Notes under the pieces: model-generated
Database searches by the model: none
Told to the model about the DNA's origin: nothing
Seen by the model: only the letters and a program-made list of their open reading frames with translations
From: Planococcus citri
Taxonomy: Eukaryota; Arthropoda; Insecta; Hemiptera; Pseudococcidae
DNA: 64,000 nt
Direction of reading: 5' to 3'
Assembly (NCBI RefSeq): GCF_950023065.1
Contig: NC_088678.1
Location: 83,919,590 to 83,983,589 of the forward strand
Made by a program: the position numbers and the translations under genes
Shown here: positions 48,948 to 61,626 of the stretch, in pieces
How the letters are laid out: every line of letters begins with the position of its first letter
Position numbering within the stretch: the first letter of the stretch is position 1

Positions 48948-51041
48948 TTACAACGTATAAAGGTAACGATTCTTCGTAGTCTTCTTTTCGACAGATTCGT
49001 GAGATTCGTAATGTAATTTTAGGTCTTTCGTATAATTCAAACAATCTTTTAATTTTCTCCTACAGATGAAAAGAAAGAAAAAAAATGCGGGTTAAACATC
49101 GACTAAATGCTATTTACGTGCGAATGACGTGTCGTTAGAAATTTCACGCGTAATAGGACTTGTTACTTACCCGATTTGCATAATATTTTTCTTTTTTTTG
49201 ATATTCGACGTCCACACTGAAATTTTGTCGCATCTTGCCCGAACGTTCAATATAGCGCCGCAAATTTCGTCTTCATTTTCATGAAAGCGTTCTCCTATCA
49301 TTAGCATTATCTAAAAGACAATTTCTCTTTTTAACTATCAAATTACCGACACGTATTTCAAACGGACAAACTTATCAAATATGTAAATTATGTACGTTGT
49401 ATAATAATGTCTGTGTACATGTACGCAATATTTGCGTAGGCTACACATATCTAGGACGGTCGTGTAAAAATTCTCATTCGGCCATTTCGTACGATAGGTA
49501 AGACTTTTATTTTCCATTTCAAGTCACAATATGCGGTTCGCGTAGTCCATCTACTACATTAAGCTGTGCACATGCACAGCACAGCACACCAGAAAGGCCG
49601 TTTACGAAACGAAAAGGGCACTGCTCTATGATACTTACAACGTCGAGCCACATTTCGTTTAAATCGCCTGCACGCGGTCTATCTAATTTGATAATCCATC
49701 GACCGCCTTTTTCGTTCATTTTGTCCTCCCACATTGGTCGAATACCTTTCTTGAAAATGGAATAATCAGAACCGGGGATCACGTCGGTAGCGAGTTTTAT
49801 ATGATCATAAAGGCTGGCAAAATATGATCAATCGCATTAGAGGAACAATTATAAATGGCGAAATAAAATTTACCATGTTTTCGTAGTCACGCATTTCCTT
49901 CCTTCGATTAACCAGACTTGAAACGATGTCAGGAAATCGTGAGCCAGAGCAGAATTTTTTTTATCGGTGTAACACTAACAAATCAAAAACTCGATTAACA
50001 CGGTTCATCATCGATGCCTCGCAATATACCTTTACCTAGTCTTCGTCAACTAATGCTCCAAAAAACCCGATAATTTTCCACAAATTGGGGACTTGTAGCC
50101 TTGTACGCGAAAATTATTCGATAATTTCGACAATTTGTAACCGCACATTTCTCACGTTACTAGAAAACTATAGCGATTAATTAAATTTTGCAAACCTGAT
50201 GAAATTGTGATGTTTTCATCGTAAATTCGGCGAAATGAAATACAGACGATTTTCGAATAGCGTAGTCGCATCTTCAATTAGATTCTCGGCCAATTTTTGA
50301 AAAAAATTTCGCTGTTGGCTCGACCGACCGGATTATTTTCTTACACGTTTGCGCTAAATTTTTTCGCTGAAAACTGTTGTTAAATTTGACTTGACGCGGG
50401 TGCTTCTACAATGCGTGAGTAACTTCGTTCATTGTTATTTCTGTGGCTTCGTTAGCTTGAAATGAGAAAAAAATAAAAGAAACGCATTAATACGTACGCA
50501 TTTTACAAACGGGAAGCATGCGGAAAATAAACTTTAACGCTGCAATTAAACTTTCCAAGCAATTTACGAGGTGTTGGTGTTACAAATTTCAATTTCCAAA
50601 TTATTGTTAGTGTTACACCGCTGAGCCGAAATGTAAATTTTAAAAAAATACAAAAAGTATCGTATGTAATATTTTTTGTTCTACTTTTGCCTGTAGTTTG
50701 GTTTTTCTTTACTGACAGGAAATGAGCACGTGAGTTGGCAAACACGAAATTCAATCGATAAGTAAATGAATGAAAATTATTAAATAAAAATAAATTAACT
50801 GGCAGGTAAATAAAAAAATGAAAAAACAACAAATAAAGACAAAAAAAATAATGGCGTCATACCACCAAAAATCTTCGACCGTGCTAAAACAAGTCACTTC
50901 TTTCTGATTCTCTTCCCAAGATTTTCCTTTATTATTTTCATAATACCAAAAAGACCAAGTATGTTCCAAAGGATGTTTAAACAACAAATCGGGGGAAATT
51001 TCTGTTGAAATTTCACCTGCCTGTTTAATAAATTCTTGCGC
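48948..51041 (-). CDS. eIF4E: Translation initiation factor eIF4E (first coding exon uncertain)
   Basis: Binds the mRNA 5' cap and recruits eIF4G. Four exons join in phase: 51041-50863, 49813-49639, 49310-49171 and 49059-48948 (201 residues to the stop). Diagnostic class I blocks are all present: KHPLEHTWSFWYYENNKGKSW, TVEDFWCLYDHIKLA, GSDYSIFKKGIRPMWED, GGRWIIKL and EMWLDVVIMLMIGERF, then an NVRARCDKISVWT-type strand and a TTKNRYL-type C-terminus. The Trp of MWED and of the first block are the cap-stacking residues. The exon at 51041 begins in phase 0. A possible start exon (51883-51814, MPNLANSETK...) ends in phase 1 and does not join directly, so either a further exon or another start exists. 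tra2 ends only 109 bp before that candidate. Confidence 0.92.
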
Positions 51042-51991
51042 CTAAACAATACACACAATGAAAATCTTAATTAACAAAATTTAATGGTTTTCATGTAGCT
51101 TACAAGAGTTTAAAATTATATGAAAAGGAAAAATCTTTTCAACATGCGTGCTTAAATTTAAATTTCGAGACAACTACCGTATTTTATAATTAGGTAGGTA
51201 GGTATCTTTTTTTTCTGAATACTCGTCGTTCCGTTTTTACCTCGTATTATATGTAATGTACTGCGGGTAATGTTTGTTCTCGAATTTTCTTCAGAATAGA
51301 TAATACATACAATCGTTACACAAATACGCTACGGCTACAGGTATAAACAATTATAATAAATAGACAAAAATTACGTTCGTCGCATTCACGTTCGTAATCA
51401 CGATTTGAAGTTCGTAACGACATTAATTACGACTATCCTAATAACCACAATGCTTAAAATAAATTAGGTACACACAGGTCGAACCCTCAACCATCCCATC
51501 GCCTCAAAATGCAAGGGTGAATTGATACGAGTAGAAGAATTTCGCAAATTTCGATCGTGCAAAATATGAAAGAGAAATCGGAATAAAATCAAGTCGGTCA
51601 ACAAACTGTCAATTATTTACTTTGCAAATCGGCCGATTAATTAGTTACTAATGAAACAGGCCGGCGTCAAAATAGAAAACGGAAAGTACATACGCGAGAA
51701 TAATTACTCTCTACCAGAACGAACCGAGACTAGAAAATTGAATTAAATGCTCGAATGTGACACGGAGAGAGAGAATCTGAATAAAAAGAGCAAGAAATTT
51801 TGAACAGACGTACTATGGAATCTGATATCGATGGCGCCTTCGCCACTAGTCATTTTTGTTTCAGAATTAGCAAGATTTGGCATGATTTTAATAATCGAAT
51901 ACTACGTACGAAATACACCGTAAAATAAAAATTGATGACGAGAGCAAACGTGAAATGAACGGAATAAAAAAGTGATGGCGACGATCGCTAA

Positions 51992-52771
51992 TCAGTAGCG
52001 ACGAGGCGAATAAGACCTAGATCGTGATCGATCGTAGTGTCGAGATCTATATCGACTACTACGATACGGCGATGGAGAACGTCGGTGACCACGATATCCG
52101 TAATCATCGTCGTAATGATTTCTTCTTCTTCCCCACTTACGGTCATCGCGAGTGTACGTGGGATTGCCCATGTATATTCCCGGCGTTGGCGTATGTGCGC
52201 GCTGCGTTATAGAAAAATCAACGCGAATACGGCGTCCGTCGATTTCCATACCGCTGCACTGTTCTTTGGCCATTTTAGCATCGTCTTCGTTTTCGTAATA
52301 AACGAAACAGAATCCGCGAGATCGACCAGTTTTCGCATCGAAGATCACTTGTACGCTTTCTAACGTGCCGTATTTGGCGAATATTTCGCGTATTTGTCGT
52401 TCGGTTGTGTAAATGCTCAAACCGAACACTCCGAGGCACCTATTAGGTTTCGGATGCTCTCCGTTACTGACCCGCCTTTTTCGTCCTCCGTAGGCTGGGC
52501 TACGAGAACGACTCGCTCGGCGGGAATACGATCGTGATCTCGACCTGGAGTACCGCGATCGACGATACGACCGACGGGAACGAGATCTAGACCTGGACCT
52601 CGATCTCGATTTATATTTATCATTACGGTAAGATCCTTTAGGAGATCGTGAACGGCTACGACTTACCGAGTCTCTAGGAGAATCGCTGTAACTTCGAGAA
52701 TGCGTTTCTCTCTCACCATTTTCACTGCGGGAGGCCGAATCGCTGCGAGACGAACTTTCTGGATCACTCAT
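51992..52771 (-). CDS. tra2: Transformer-2-like SR splicing factor
   Basis: A 259-residue single-exon frame: N-terminal Arg/Ser-rich domain (about residues 1-100), one RRM with RNP2 (LGVFGLSIYT) and RNP1 (RGFCFVYY), the Tra2-specific linker RAHTPTPGIYMG just after the RRM, and a second short RS domain. This layout is that of transformer-2, a sequence-specific activator of alternative splicing that acts with tra on doublesex in many insects. The coding part is uninterrupted here. A 78-bp 5' UTR intron is likely (donor GTGAGT at 52926, acceptor TTCTAG ending 52849). A consensus GTAAGT lies within the first RS domain (codons for SVSRS), a possible internal donor. A retrocopy is less likely because the 5' UTR intron appears present. 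Confidence 0.93.
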   Translation of the reverse strand: MSDPESSSRSDSASRSENGERETHSRSYSDSPRDSVSRSRSRSPKGSYRNDKYKSRSRSRSRSRSRRSYRRSRYSRSRSRSYSRRASRSRSPAYGGRKRRVSNGEHPKPNRCLGVFGLSIYTTERQIREIFAKYGTLESVQVIFDAKTGRSRGFCFVYYENEDDAKMAKEQCSGMEIDGRRIRVDFSITQRAHTPTPGIYMGNPTYTRDDRKWGRRRNHYDDDYGYRGHRRSPSPYRSSRYRSRHYDRSRSRSYSPRRY

Positions 52772-54992
52772 TGTAACAATCGTGACGGTACGGCGGTTTT
52801 TTTTTCAAACCAACAATACTCCAAACGTGATTCGATGCGTGTTGATCACTAGAACAGACACAAAAAGTTCATTAGCAGCCGGGTAAACAGTACGGCCTAC
52901 AGGATATCACGACGTTAAGCACTCACCCGCATTCAATTCTTTCAACTCGATTCAGACTTGTATATGGAATCTAAAACGAACATGGGCCAGGGCACATGGA
53001 AAATGATTAACGAGAACTAATTAAAAATTTTAAATCTATCTGAATTTAATTTAAAACATTACAACAGACGCCGCATACAAATTGCGAAGAAAGCGCAAGA
53101 TGGTGGTTGATGTTGTTGTTGATGGTTCCTGGGCACAGATCAAAACTTAAGGATTCTCAAATTTCCTTTCAAATCACATCACGGATCACGGATTCACAGG
53201 TCACGTCATCTTCAAGTTCCGGCCCCCGGGTCCGGGCAACTATTCCCATTCCCTACGAGATGATCCATGACTCCGTGACCTTTCCTTCCGTTTCTGTTTC
53301 CACAAAAAATCGTTTTCGTTTCTCTTCTTGTAGTTCGGTTCGGTTCCGGTAGGCCCGAGTCCGTTCAATTTTTATTGCAAAAATTGAAATTTTTGGTAAA
53401 AATAAATGGTACACAATTTTATCAATATTCTGCAAAAATTGAACTTTTTTTTTGCCATTTACAATTGACATTTGACAACTCTCTCTTTTTTGCTTTTGCA
53501 TACAATAGCTGTTTTCTTTTCGCATGCTCCGAGTAGCTCCGAGTTGCTCCGAGCAAAATAGAGCGTTCTTTTCGCAAAATAATCAAGCTTCCTTTATAGT
53601 GGCCGTGGAATTTTTCTACAGAAAAGTCAAATGTGTACATTCAAATGGAAGCATTTATACTGGCTGTGGAATTTTATCATCGATTCTATGGAAAAGTCAA
53701 AATTTTTTAACTTTTCCATAGAAAAGTGATGAATGAGATGAAGATTGAAAACTTTTTATTAAAGTGAATAATCATCAGAATTTATAAGAAATGTTATTAT
53801 TTTACAAGTTTAGAGGTTCAAAAGTGCTTAAAATTGAGTTTGAAAAAATTCCACGATTTTCTGTAGAAATTTTCTATTGCCAGCTTATCGCCACTATAAA
53901 GGAAGCTTCACTTCCTTTTTACTCTGTGCTGGCGTTCTTTTCGTTGCTCCGAGTAAAAAGAACCGGTTATTTTTGCTCGTTCTGAAAAGTAGTAGTAAAA
54001 GGAGTAAAGTAGCAACGGAACGTTTTGTTTTGATTCAAATTAAAATGGCGGGTATTTTGAAATTATAGTGGTTTTATGTGAAAAATGTACAAATAAATTT
54101 GGAAAAATGGACATTTGAATAGAAAATGATTTTGAAAAGGACATTTGTGATGACAAGTTATTTTTATTTCACTAAATAAAGTTCAAATGTGCTGTTTTGT
54201 GTACAATATTATCGTTTTCAAATGTTTGAATAATAATTTTTTGTATTAAAATTAGTCTTTCCTTGGATTTTATAATTTATTTTATATTTTCAACTCGCAA
54301 TAATCAGAAAAAAGTCAACTGAATGCATTATAAATTTTCAATTCTAATTTTTAAAAGCAATTTTCATCTCGCCTGAACTAATTGCTATCAAAAATGTTAC
54401 TTTACACACTCGCAAGCGTTCTTTTCGAACACGCACTTTAGGAGTAAATAAGACAATTCCAGTTTACTCCGTGCGTTTTTACTCCTTGCTCGGAGCATGC
54501 GAAAAGAAAACAGCTAATGAGTCAATGACTCGCCTTTCTCAAGTTTCTTTTGGTTTGTTTAGCTATTGGTTTATTAACCGCGTCCTAAATTATTTTAAAA
54601 TAAATAAAATTCTAAAATTCACAATAATTCAAGCTCGAAGTTTTCAATATTTGAAAAATAAAATCAAATTTGTAAATTCATAAATTGTCATCCATTTTAG
54701 CATACACTAAATTTGTCACTTGTACCGTCTCAAATCATAAAATTTACGACGAAACGGTTCTTAATGATATACTGATCTTATCGTGGGAAAAAACTGTTTA
54801 TCAAGTGTCAACTCCGACAGAAGAAAAAAAATTGCAAACAATTTATAGCTACACCTACTAGGAACTACTGGTAAATGGTAATTCGCCCTCGCCGAAATAG
54901 AACGGGCAATAGAATAATATGTATTTGTAATTGGCTGAAGTAATAGGTAGTTTCAGTACAAAAAAAGTAAAAAATCAAAATAAAACAAATGT
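52772..54992. other. Spacer between tra2 and PDE12
   Basis: Holds the tra2 5' UTR and promoter, the foldback element at 53508-54514, and otherwise AT-rich sequence with no exon recognised. Confidence 0.5.
53508..54514. mobile_element. 1.0 kb foldback element with TA duplication
   Basis: The left end GCTGTTTTCTTTTCGCATGC plus TCCGAG is repeated as a perfect complement at the right end. TA flanks each side (53506-53507 and 54515-54516). The palindrome continues inside: AGCTTCCTTTATAGTGGC near 53587 pairs with its complement near 53892, and CTCCGAG words recur near both ends. No transposase frame. A TA duplication suggests mobilisation by a Tc1/mariner or other TA-targeting transposase, which is inference. 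Confidence 0.75.
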
Positions 54993-57654
54993 TCATTTCC
55001 ACGCCAAATCAGCTACTAAGGCTATGTGATCCGAAGGAAAAACCACACTCGGTATGCCAACATGTTTCATGACATCTTCTTTCGCTGGAAATGGAATTAC
55101 CTACGATGCATTGAAAAAAAATATGCCTCGGTGAATATTCGTATTTTAAATTGACGTAATTTTATTTTCACTAGGTACCTGTTCCACAGTTAGCAGATCC
55201 TTTTGATAAAATATATAATCGAGGCATCCGGCAAAAAGTCGAGTATAATTAGTAAATTCAGGCGTTCCGCAAGCGCTTTCGAATGATATTGGATTATGTA
55301 AAGACAATTTCAAATCGTTTTCAGAGCAGTTTTCTAGAAAATGAGCAAGATTGAACAAAATCTTGGTAAAAAAGCATTGATAGTGTACCTAATGTATGAA
55401 CTAAAATGGAGTAATTTTTAACTAGCGCTATATCGTTATGTTGATGTCTGGTAAAAAAAACCAGTGTTTTGTAGCGGCAGAAAAATACACGCTCTAGTAA
55501 TACAAATGAGACGCTTATTTCGCCGTTCGCGTCAGCGATTCGCCAATTTTTCACTTACGTTCACATGCAACGATATAGTGAAGTATATTCGCGATGTTCT
55601 AGATAGTTAAATGGGTAAAGTACGCACCATATTTCCACTCGTGATAAGTTTCGGGCACAAAGTTGGTGGTGAATAATTTGTAAACACCGCATTCCGGTGT
55701 GCTATTGAAATCGCCACAAAAAACAACCGATATTTTACTGTTTGGGTCCTGATACGGAAAAGAAAAAATACAGAATTATTAGATTTTTCTCCTTTTACGT
55801 AAGAATATAAATGTATACGAGTATACGTTAAATAAGGAGTTTAGTCGTATTACAAACCTCGGAATTCAGACGGTTCAATAAATTGTTTATAAAACCGAGA
55901 CATATAGCCGCTTGAAGAAGCCGTATGTGGTCGGCACTGGGATGGAAATACAGATGAGTATTCGCTACTATCAACTTATGATTTGGTTTATCCAAATAAT
56001 CGAGTAAGAGAATCTGTAACATAGCGAATGTCGATGGTTCGCAGGAGAAAAATACGCGTGAAAAAACATCGTAGGTTAGCTTACGTCATCTTACTTGCGC
56101 AGCGGTTGTTCGTTCTTTCAATTTAGCGTACAACGACTCGTCTTTACTGACCGCGTCCCAAATATGCGATAAATAGCTCAATTCGTGAGAATCTTCTCCC
56201 AGAGTCAATTTGTCGCAAGAAACCAATCTGAAGTTTGATACAGAAACGCGTTACTCGAGTGCACGCGCTAATAAGCGAGTACCTACCGTATCGTATGTAC
56301 TCACTTGAAACGTGATTTTTTAAAGAAAGTAGCCACCCCTTCGCTAACTTGACCACCTTTCTTGGCGAATTCACCATCGTATCCGTTAGTTTTCAAACAA
56401 CGATGTAAGTCTACGTCGAAAATTCGGCAATCCACTTCTTGCAGCGAAATTATATCCGCATTGTAACCTATCAAATACGAGTAGTAGCTTTTATGAAGAA
56501 AACCTGTACACGCGCAAATTGAAGCGAACATATGAAAATATAAATACCGATCAATTCCTTCATAATCAACTGTTTTCTATAATCCATGGAAAGCGCGTAC
56601 GGCGGAACGTAACTAAACAGTTCATTTTTTCCAGTCTCCGAAGACGCGTACAAATCGGCTAAAATATTGTACGTTACAACTCTGAATCTGCAAGTCGAAC
56701 AACGTAACGTATGTAACGTACCTACTTGGAAATATTTTACTTTTTACTCGTATTTACCCGTGCAATCGCAAAGATACAAAGTACTCACGAATCGTTGGTC
56801 AAAGCGGCTCGGGTGAACGCGTGTCTCGTTTCGAATGGACAAAATCCCGGTCCCGCGTCGACTTCGGACGAAGAAATTATTTCCATCGGAATACCGGCGA
56901 CGCCATTTCGCTTAGGCGTGCAAATCAATTTTAGTTTATGACCGATATCGCTTACGCTAGGAACGTATACGATTCCGGATGAAACCAATTCGTAGCCTTT
57001 TTGCAACTGTCTATGCCAGTCAAACTGCGACTCGGCTTCGTCGGTGTAATACGATACGAATTTACTAGGAAAGACCGGGTATCCGGCCATAATGCATTTA
57101 GGCAAGTTTATAGTTTGTATCCACGGATAGTTGATTAAAATAGTATAGAGCTGATCGCCGATCTGCAACGCAACTTTCGAATCGTCGTCGCAGGTGAAAA
57201 CCTCCTTACACAGTACGCTTTCGGAAACTACGGCGCCGTTTTTTATCAAATTCACGGTAAGCGATTCCGAAGAGACGTTCGATGTCGCTTCGTCCACCGT
57301 TTCTGCCGGTTTTTTGTTCTTCTTTTGTTTTTTGTGAACAGCGGTGTTTACCTTCATCGATAAACGATTCAAAAATGTTCCAACAGATTCGGATAAATTC
57401 CTGGTAAATTGCAGTTGCTTGTTCAAACGAACATCGGGTACGTGATATAAAAATGCCAACTGAAACCGATCCGATTCATCGTTTATTCTAAGATGAACGT
57501 CCGAACTGCGCTCCATGAGGAGTCTTGATTTTGTTGTCGTAGCCGGTAGCGAAGCGAATCTAGTTGTCTGTTGCAGACAGCAATGACTAGATATGCATAA
57601 GTTCAAAGTTGAAAACAAACCGGGCACACTCCATAACTTTATCCTGCCAATCAT
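54993..57654 (-). CDS. PDE12: 2',5'-phosphodiesterase 12-like (mitochondrial EEP nuclease)
   Basis: Eight exons join to 613 residues (vertebrate PDE12 about 609): 57654-56789, 56687-56548, 56467-56305, 56227-56095, 56013-55858, 55748-55628, 55333-55179 and 55100-54993. The large first exon has a basic/hydrophobic N-terminus suited to mitochondrial import and the family block LPKCIMAGYPVFPSKF plus DIGHKLKLICTPKRNG. The C-terminal endonuclease/exonuclease/phosphatase domain shows its metal and catalytic motifs in order: TYNILADLY, SLQEVD, ANTHLYFHP, CGDFNSTP, GCLDYIF and PSDHIAL. The family trims mitochondrial poly(A) tails and cleaves 2'-5' oligoadenylate. I chose the ATG at 57654; the frame is open further upstream but without an ATG. 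It diverges from RBKS over about 0.5 kb. Confidence 0.93.
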
Positions 57655-58159
57655 AAGATAAGCCTTTCCGTGTACGACTGAATAAAACACGGATCAACCG
57701 ACGATATCAAAAGAAACAAGTAGTTTGGAAGCTTTTGATTTCGTTAAAATGATAAAAATTATTAAATTAATAATCCAATCCAATTTTACTCGAATTATTT
57801 TCCAATATTTATGAATTTTTTTTATCCTTATCACCGCGTGTTTGTTATCAGTAAGAAAATAAAAAGAAAATCCAGAGCGCATGCGCGAGTAAAATTGATA
57901 ACAAAGCTTATCTAAAATAATATAATTATCTATCTTTTCCAAATTTCAAATTTGACTTTCAAATTATTTTTCTATTTTAAATTACCTTTAAATTTAAATT
58001 ATTTATTATGCAATTCATGCCGCTAATAGCGTAAAATCGTTCTTGATACGTACAAGTATTTTAAGAGGTCGGAAAACTCAAAAAACACGCGCTAGTACAA
58101 CGCTATTTATCACCGGGTTTTACTCTACAACGTTCAATAATCACGGCTGAGTACTGACC
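57655..58159. promoter_or_regulatory. Divergent promoter interval PDE12/RBKS
   Basis: Only 505 bp separate the two start codons, which face away from each other. The interval is AT-rich with no exon. A shared bidirectional promoter is the simplest reading; no specific factor site is claimed. Confidence 0.5.
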
Positions 58160-60020
58160 ATGTCCAAAGAAATTGATGTTCTGGTAATCGGGTCTTGTAT
58201 GACCGATTTGATTGCGTTAGTACCCACTCATATACACGTAATACTTACTTATAAAATACTTAGCTACAGCGAAAAATCGTAATAAGAATATTCAACGATG
58301 ACGATGATTTTTAATTTTTGTTGGTAGTTACACCGAAAGACTACCCAGAATCGGAGAAACCATTCACGGTCAAAAGTTCAGCATCGGTTTTGGCGGTAAA
58401 GGCGCGAATCAATGCATCGCTGCCGCAAAACTCGGAGCACACGCCGCTCTAGTTGCCAAGGTACGAGGAATACGATATGTAATTTCCAATCGCTGTAGCG
58501 CCATTCGGTTCGCTATTTTCAATTTCGATTATAAGGTATTTTTTAGTTAGGAAATGATTCTTTTGGCACGAGTTATATGCAGCATTTGAAAGATGAAAAA
58601 ATCGACGTGTCTTGTGTTCGAGTCGTCGACTGCATGAGTGGCGTGGCTCAAATTTGCGTCGACAAAAGCGGTGAGTTCGTACGAGTACCTTACGAGAATC
58701 AAACACATTCGATTCGAGACAATTCGTCTCCTTTATCTACTTGTTGTGTTTGTTCATGAAGAAACGCGGGCGCGGGGATTAGCCAACTTGTACTATAGAC
58801 TTTTCTTTTATTTCAGGCGAAAACAATATCATAATTATTGCCGGCGCAAACGACACGTTGAACTTGAACGATGTTATCGAAGCGAAACATCAAATTGAAA
58901 AATCCAAAGTGGTTATGTTTCAATTCGAAACTCCTTTGGAAACCACAGTCAAAGCTTTAGAATTGTGTAAAACGCACCACTGTACGTGAGCAACATTATC
59001 ACGACGTATTGAAATTGAAAAGTATTCGCTCGAATTTGAGACTTGAGTTTAATATTGCGTTCGTTCAAGGTACTACGATTGTGAATGCCGCTCCAGCGGC
59101 GTCCGAATTAGACCAAAGAATTTTCCATTTATCAGATGTATTTTGCGCCAACGAGACCGAAGTAAGCGAGTATTCGCTAATTCGCTATTCAGATCGACCG
59201 GATGCTCGATAAATTCCGAGCCTCTCTCGACCTTTCAATTCTAACCGATTGAAACGATGGTATAGTATACGTATCGTTTTGCGTACACTTAATTCATCGT
59301 TCGTTGAACGATCGAATGAACGTACCGTAACTACGAGTATTCCTACGCGATTTGTTTTTTATAAGAAAAATTAGAATTACGAAGAGTCCGAAATCGAACG
59401 AGTGTCCGGTATGAATTGGATAAATTTTTGTATATTTATGTACATTTTTTTCCCGCGCGTATAATTACTCGGTATTATTCTCAATTTAGACTGAAATGAT
59501 AACTAACGAACGCATCGAGTCGATAGCTGATGCTAAAAAAGCGGCTCTTAAATTGAAAGGAAAAGGCTGCAAACGACCAGTCATCACGCTAGGAAGTCGA
59601 GGGGCTGTTTTTTTGCAAGATGAGAGTGAGGACCCGATCTACGTGCCAGTTGATGCGGTGAAAGCTGTCGATACAACGGTACTACTACTACTACTACTAC
59701 TACTACACTGTTCCCACCATATTCGGTTACTTATTTCCGACGCGTTATCGCGTCGCAATGGTTTTTGTTTACTCGAATTTCGGTGTTTGTGAAATAAAAT
59801 AATGTTTCAGGGCGCAGGTGACGCGTTTCTCGGGGCGATGGCATTTTTCTTGTCTTCGTTTAGCAATTTAAGTTTCGAAACGGTCGTAAAATATTCGTGC
59901 GAAGCTGCGCGGTGTTCTGTATTGAAAGCCGGCACTCAAACGAGTTTTCCTACCGCAAATGATTTGCCACGCGTATTTCAATCACTGCAATCAGTTGGCG
60001 AGATTCCTTCTGCGTCGTAG
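58160..60020 (+). CDS. RBKS: Ribokinase
   Basis: Phosphorylates D-ribose with ATP to ribose-5-phosphate. Seven exons (58160-58215, 58328-58460, 58547-58670, 58817-58981, 59070-59161, 59490-59678, 59811-60020) give 322 residues, the family length. PfkB-family landmarks: VIGSCMTDL at the start, IGFGGKGANQCIAAAKLG (signature 1), the sugar-contacting region NIIIIAGAN, SDVFCANETE, ITLGSRGAVF, and the DTTGAGDAFLGAMAF signature 2 with its anion hole and catalytic Asp. The last motif is split by intron 6 exactly after DTT. That intron opens with a run of TAC units starting inside the donor (GTACTACTAC). Confidence 0.95.
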
Positions 60021-61626
60021 ATCAACGACATCGATGTTACTACGTTACGGCTGTTACTTTCCAATTAGATAATTATTCGCTGTTAATTGAAAATTATACA
60101 ATTTCTTTATTCGCAAATTCGACAATACTCATTTCACGTGTGTTTGTACAAGTCTCATTACTTCCAGCGTGAAATTTTAGACATAATAATATGTATTAAG
60201 TAATTATTCCAAATGAGAATGACCAAACCATTAACCATACGACAATTCACTCACTAACATCTTGAAATTAAAAGGTTATCAAATCGTACAAATAATATTA
60301 AAATACCACACACCTTGAACTGATTCGATTTCATTTCGGCACGTAGATACTTATAATAAACAGATTACCGGAGTCTCGACTAATGACTATTAAGTAAAAC
60401 ACCGAAACAATGAAGACAACCGAAGTCGAACTCATTAAAAAAGATAAAATAAAATGATGTAAATAGCAGCATCGGAAATTCGCGAGAAGAGTGAAACCAA
60501 AAGATCAAGTCGAGAATATCCGTAAGATGTTTGTTTGCAGCCTTTTGCACCATACTGGACATCGCTAGTTCCAGCCCTCAGGTGTAACACACGATGTTTC
60601 GAGGCATCCGCAGTTCAGTTGGCTGTCTCATACGATGTAGCGATGAATTGTTTAAGAAACAGCGCAAAAGCACATCGCGAAGATGCATGCGAACTATCGC
60701 GAGATAGTATAGTAGGTGGGTATTTAAAACCGATTGCGCTAAATTGTGCTGAACCGAATGATAATAAAACTTTCATTCGTTCAATCATTGAAAAATTGTC
60801 GTCTCAAAATTTTATTGTTGTTTCCATCTTATCACTTTTTATCATTATTACAATGCAGTACATTATATAAGAGACATACGCGTTTTTAGTAATATAGAAA
60901 AACTACTAAATACATAACAGAATAACGCGATATAACGTAACAGGTACTTTACATAAACGTAGCTACGGTACAAAGTAATTAAGGTAGTTGTATCGTCCGT
61001 CGCAAATATTTCAATTAGAAAGAAACAAAAAAGAATAAAATAAAATGCAGTAAAAAATAAATATATAAATAGGAAGAAACGTGGCATCGGCCACTTATAA
61101 ATCGTAAATTAAAAAAAATTCAATATCGTCTGCTGATCCGTACTTACGGCTTTTTTAATATACGATACGAAGCGAACGCGGAAAACACCTTTTGTCTTCC
61201 GATAAAGCGATCCGTATTCGACCACGTACGCTCATCGACATAGACATCGACACGGACAGAGGTAACAGATTGTAAAAAAATAAAAGGGAGAAAACGCACG
61301 GGCCAAATGCCAAAAATAGTACTAAACATAAGCATACCTCCTCGGCTGTTGGAATAATTAAAAATAAAAACATAGTCTAAAAATGAAATGAAAAAAACGT
61401 ACACAGCTTACATACACAGGGGAATAAAACTACGTTAATAATAAAAACCACATAAACTTACGGGGAAAAAAAAAATGAATAATAATCGATTTTAAAATTA
61501 ACTCGAAGTATAACGTTCAATGTAACGTTGCTAAAACGATGAAAAGTATCTTACTCGGTGAAAATTTAGCACGTACGGTACGTAAACGTACTTCGTACTT
61601 GAAAAAGTGAAGTTGGTCGATTCTAT
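60021..61626. other. Convergent intergenic region RBKS/Nopp140
   Basis: No exon was recognised. Candidate poly(A) signals face each other: AATAAA on + near 60763-60768 and on - near 60812-60817. The 3' UTRs may fill most of this interval. Short frames on both strands lack any family signal. Confidence 0.4.

Noticed and set aside
60535..60870. 111-codon + strand frame after RBKS
   Set aside because: It lies in the likely overlapping 3' UTRs, does not start with ATG in a good context and shows no family motif.
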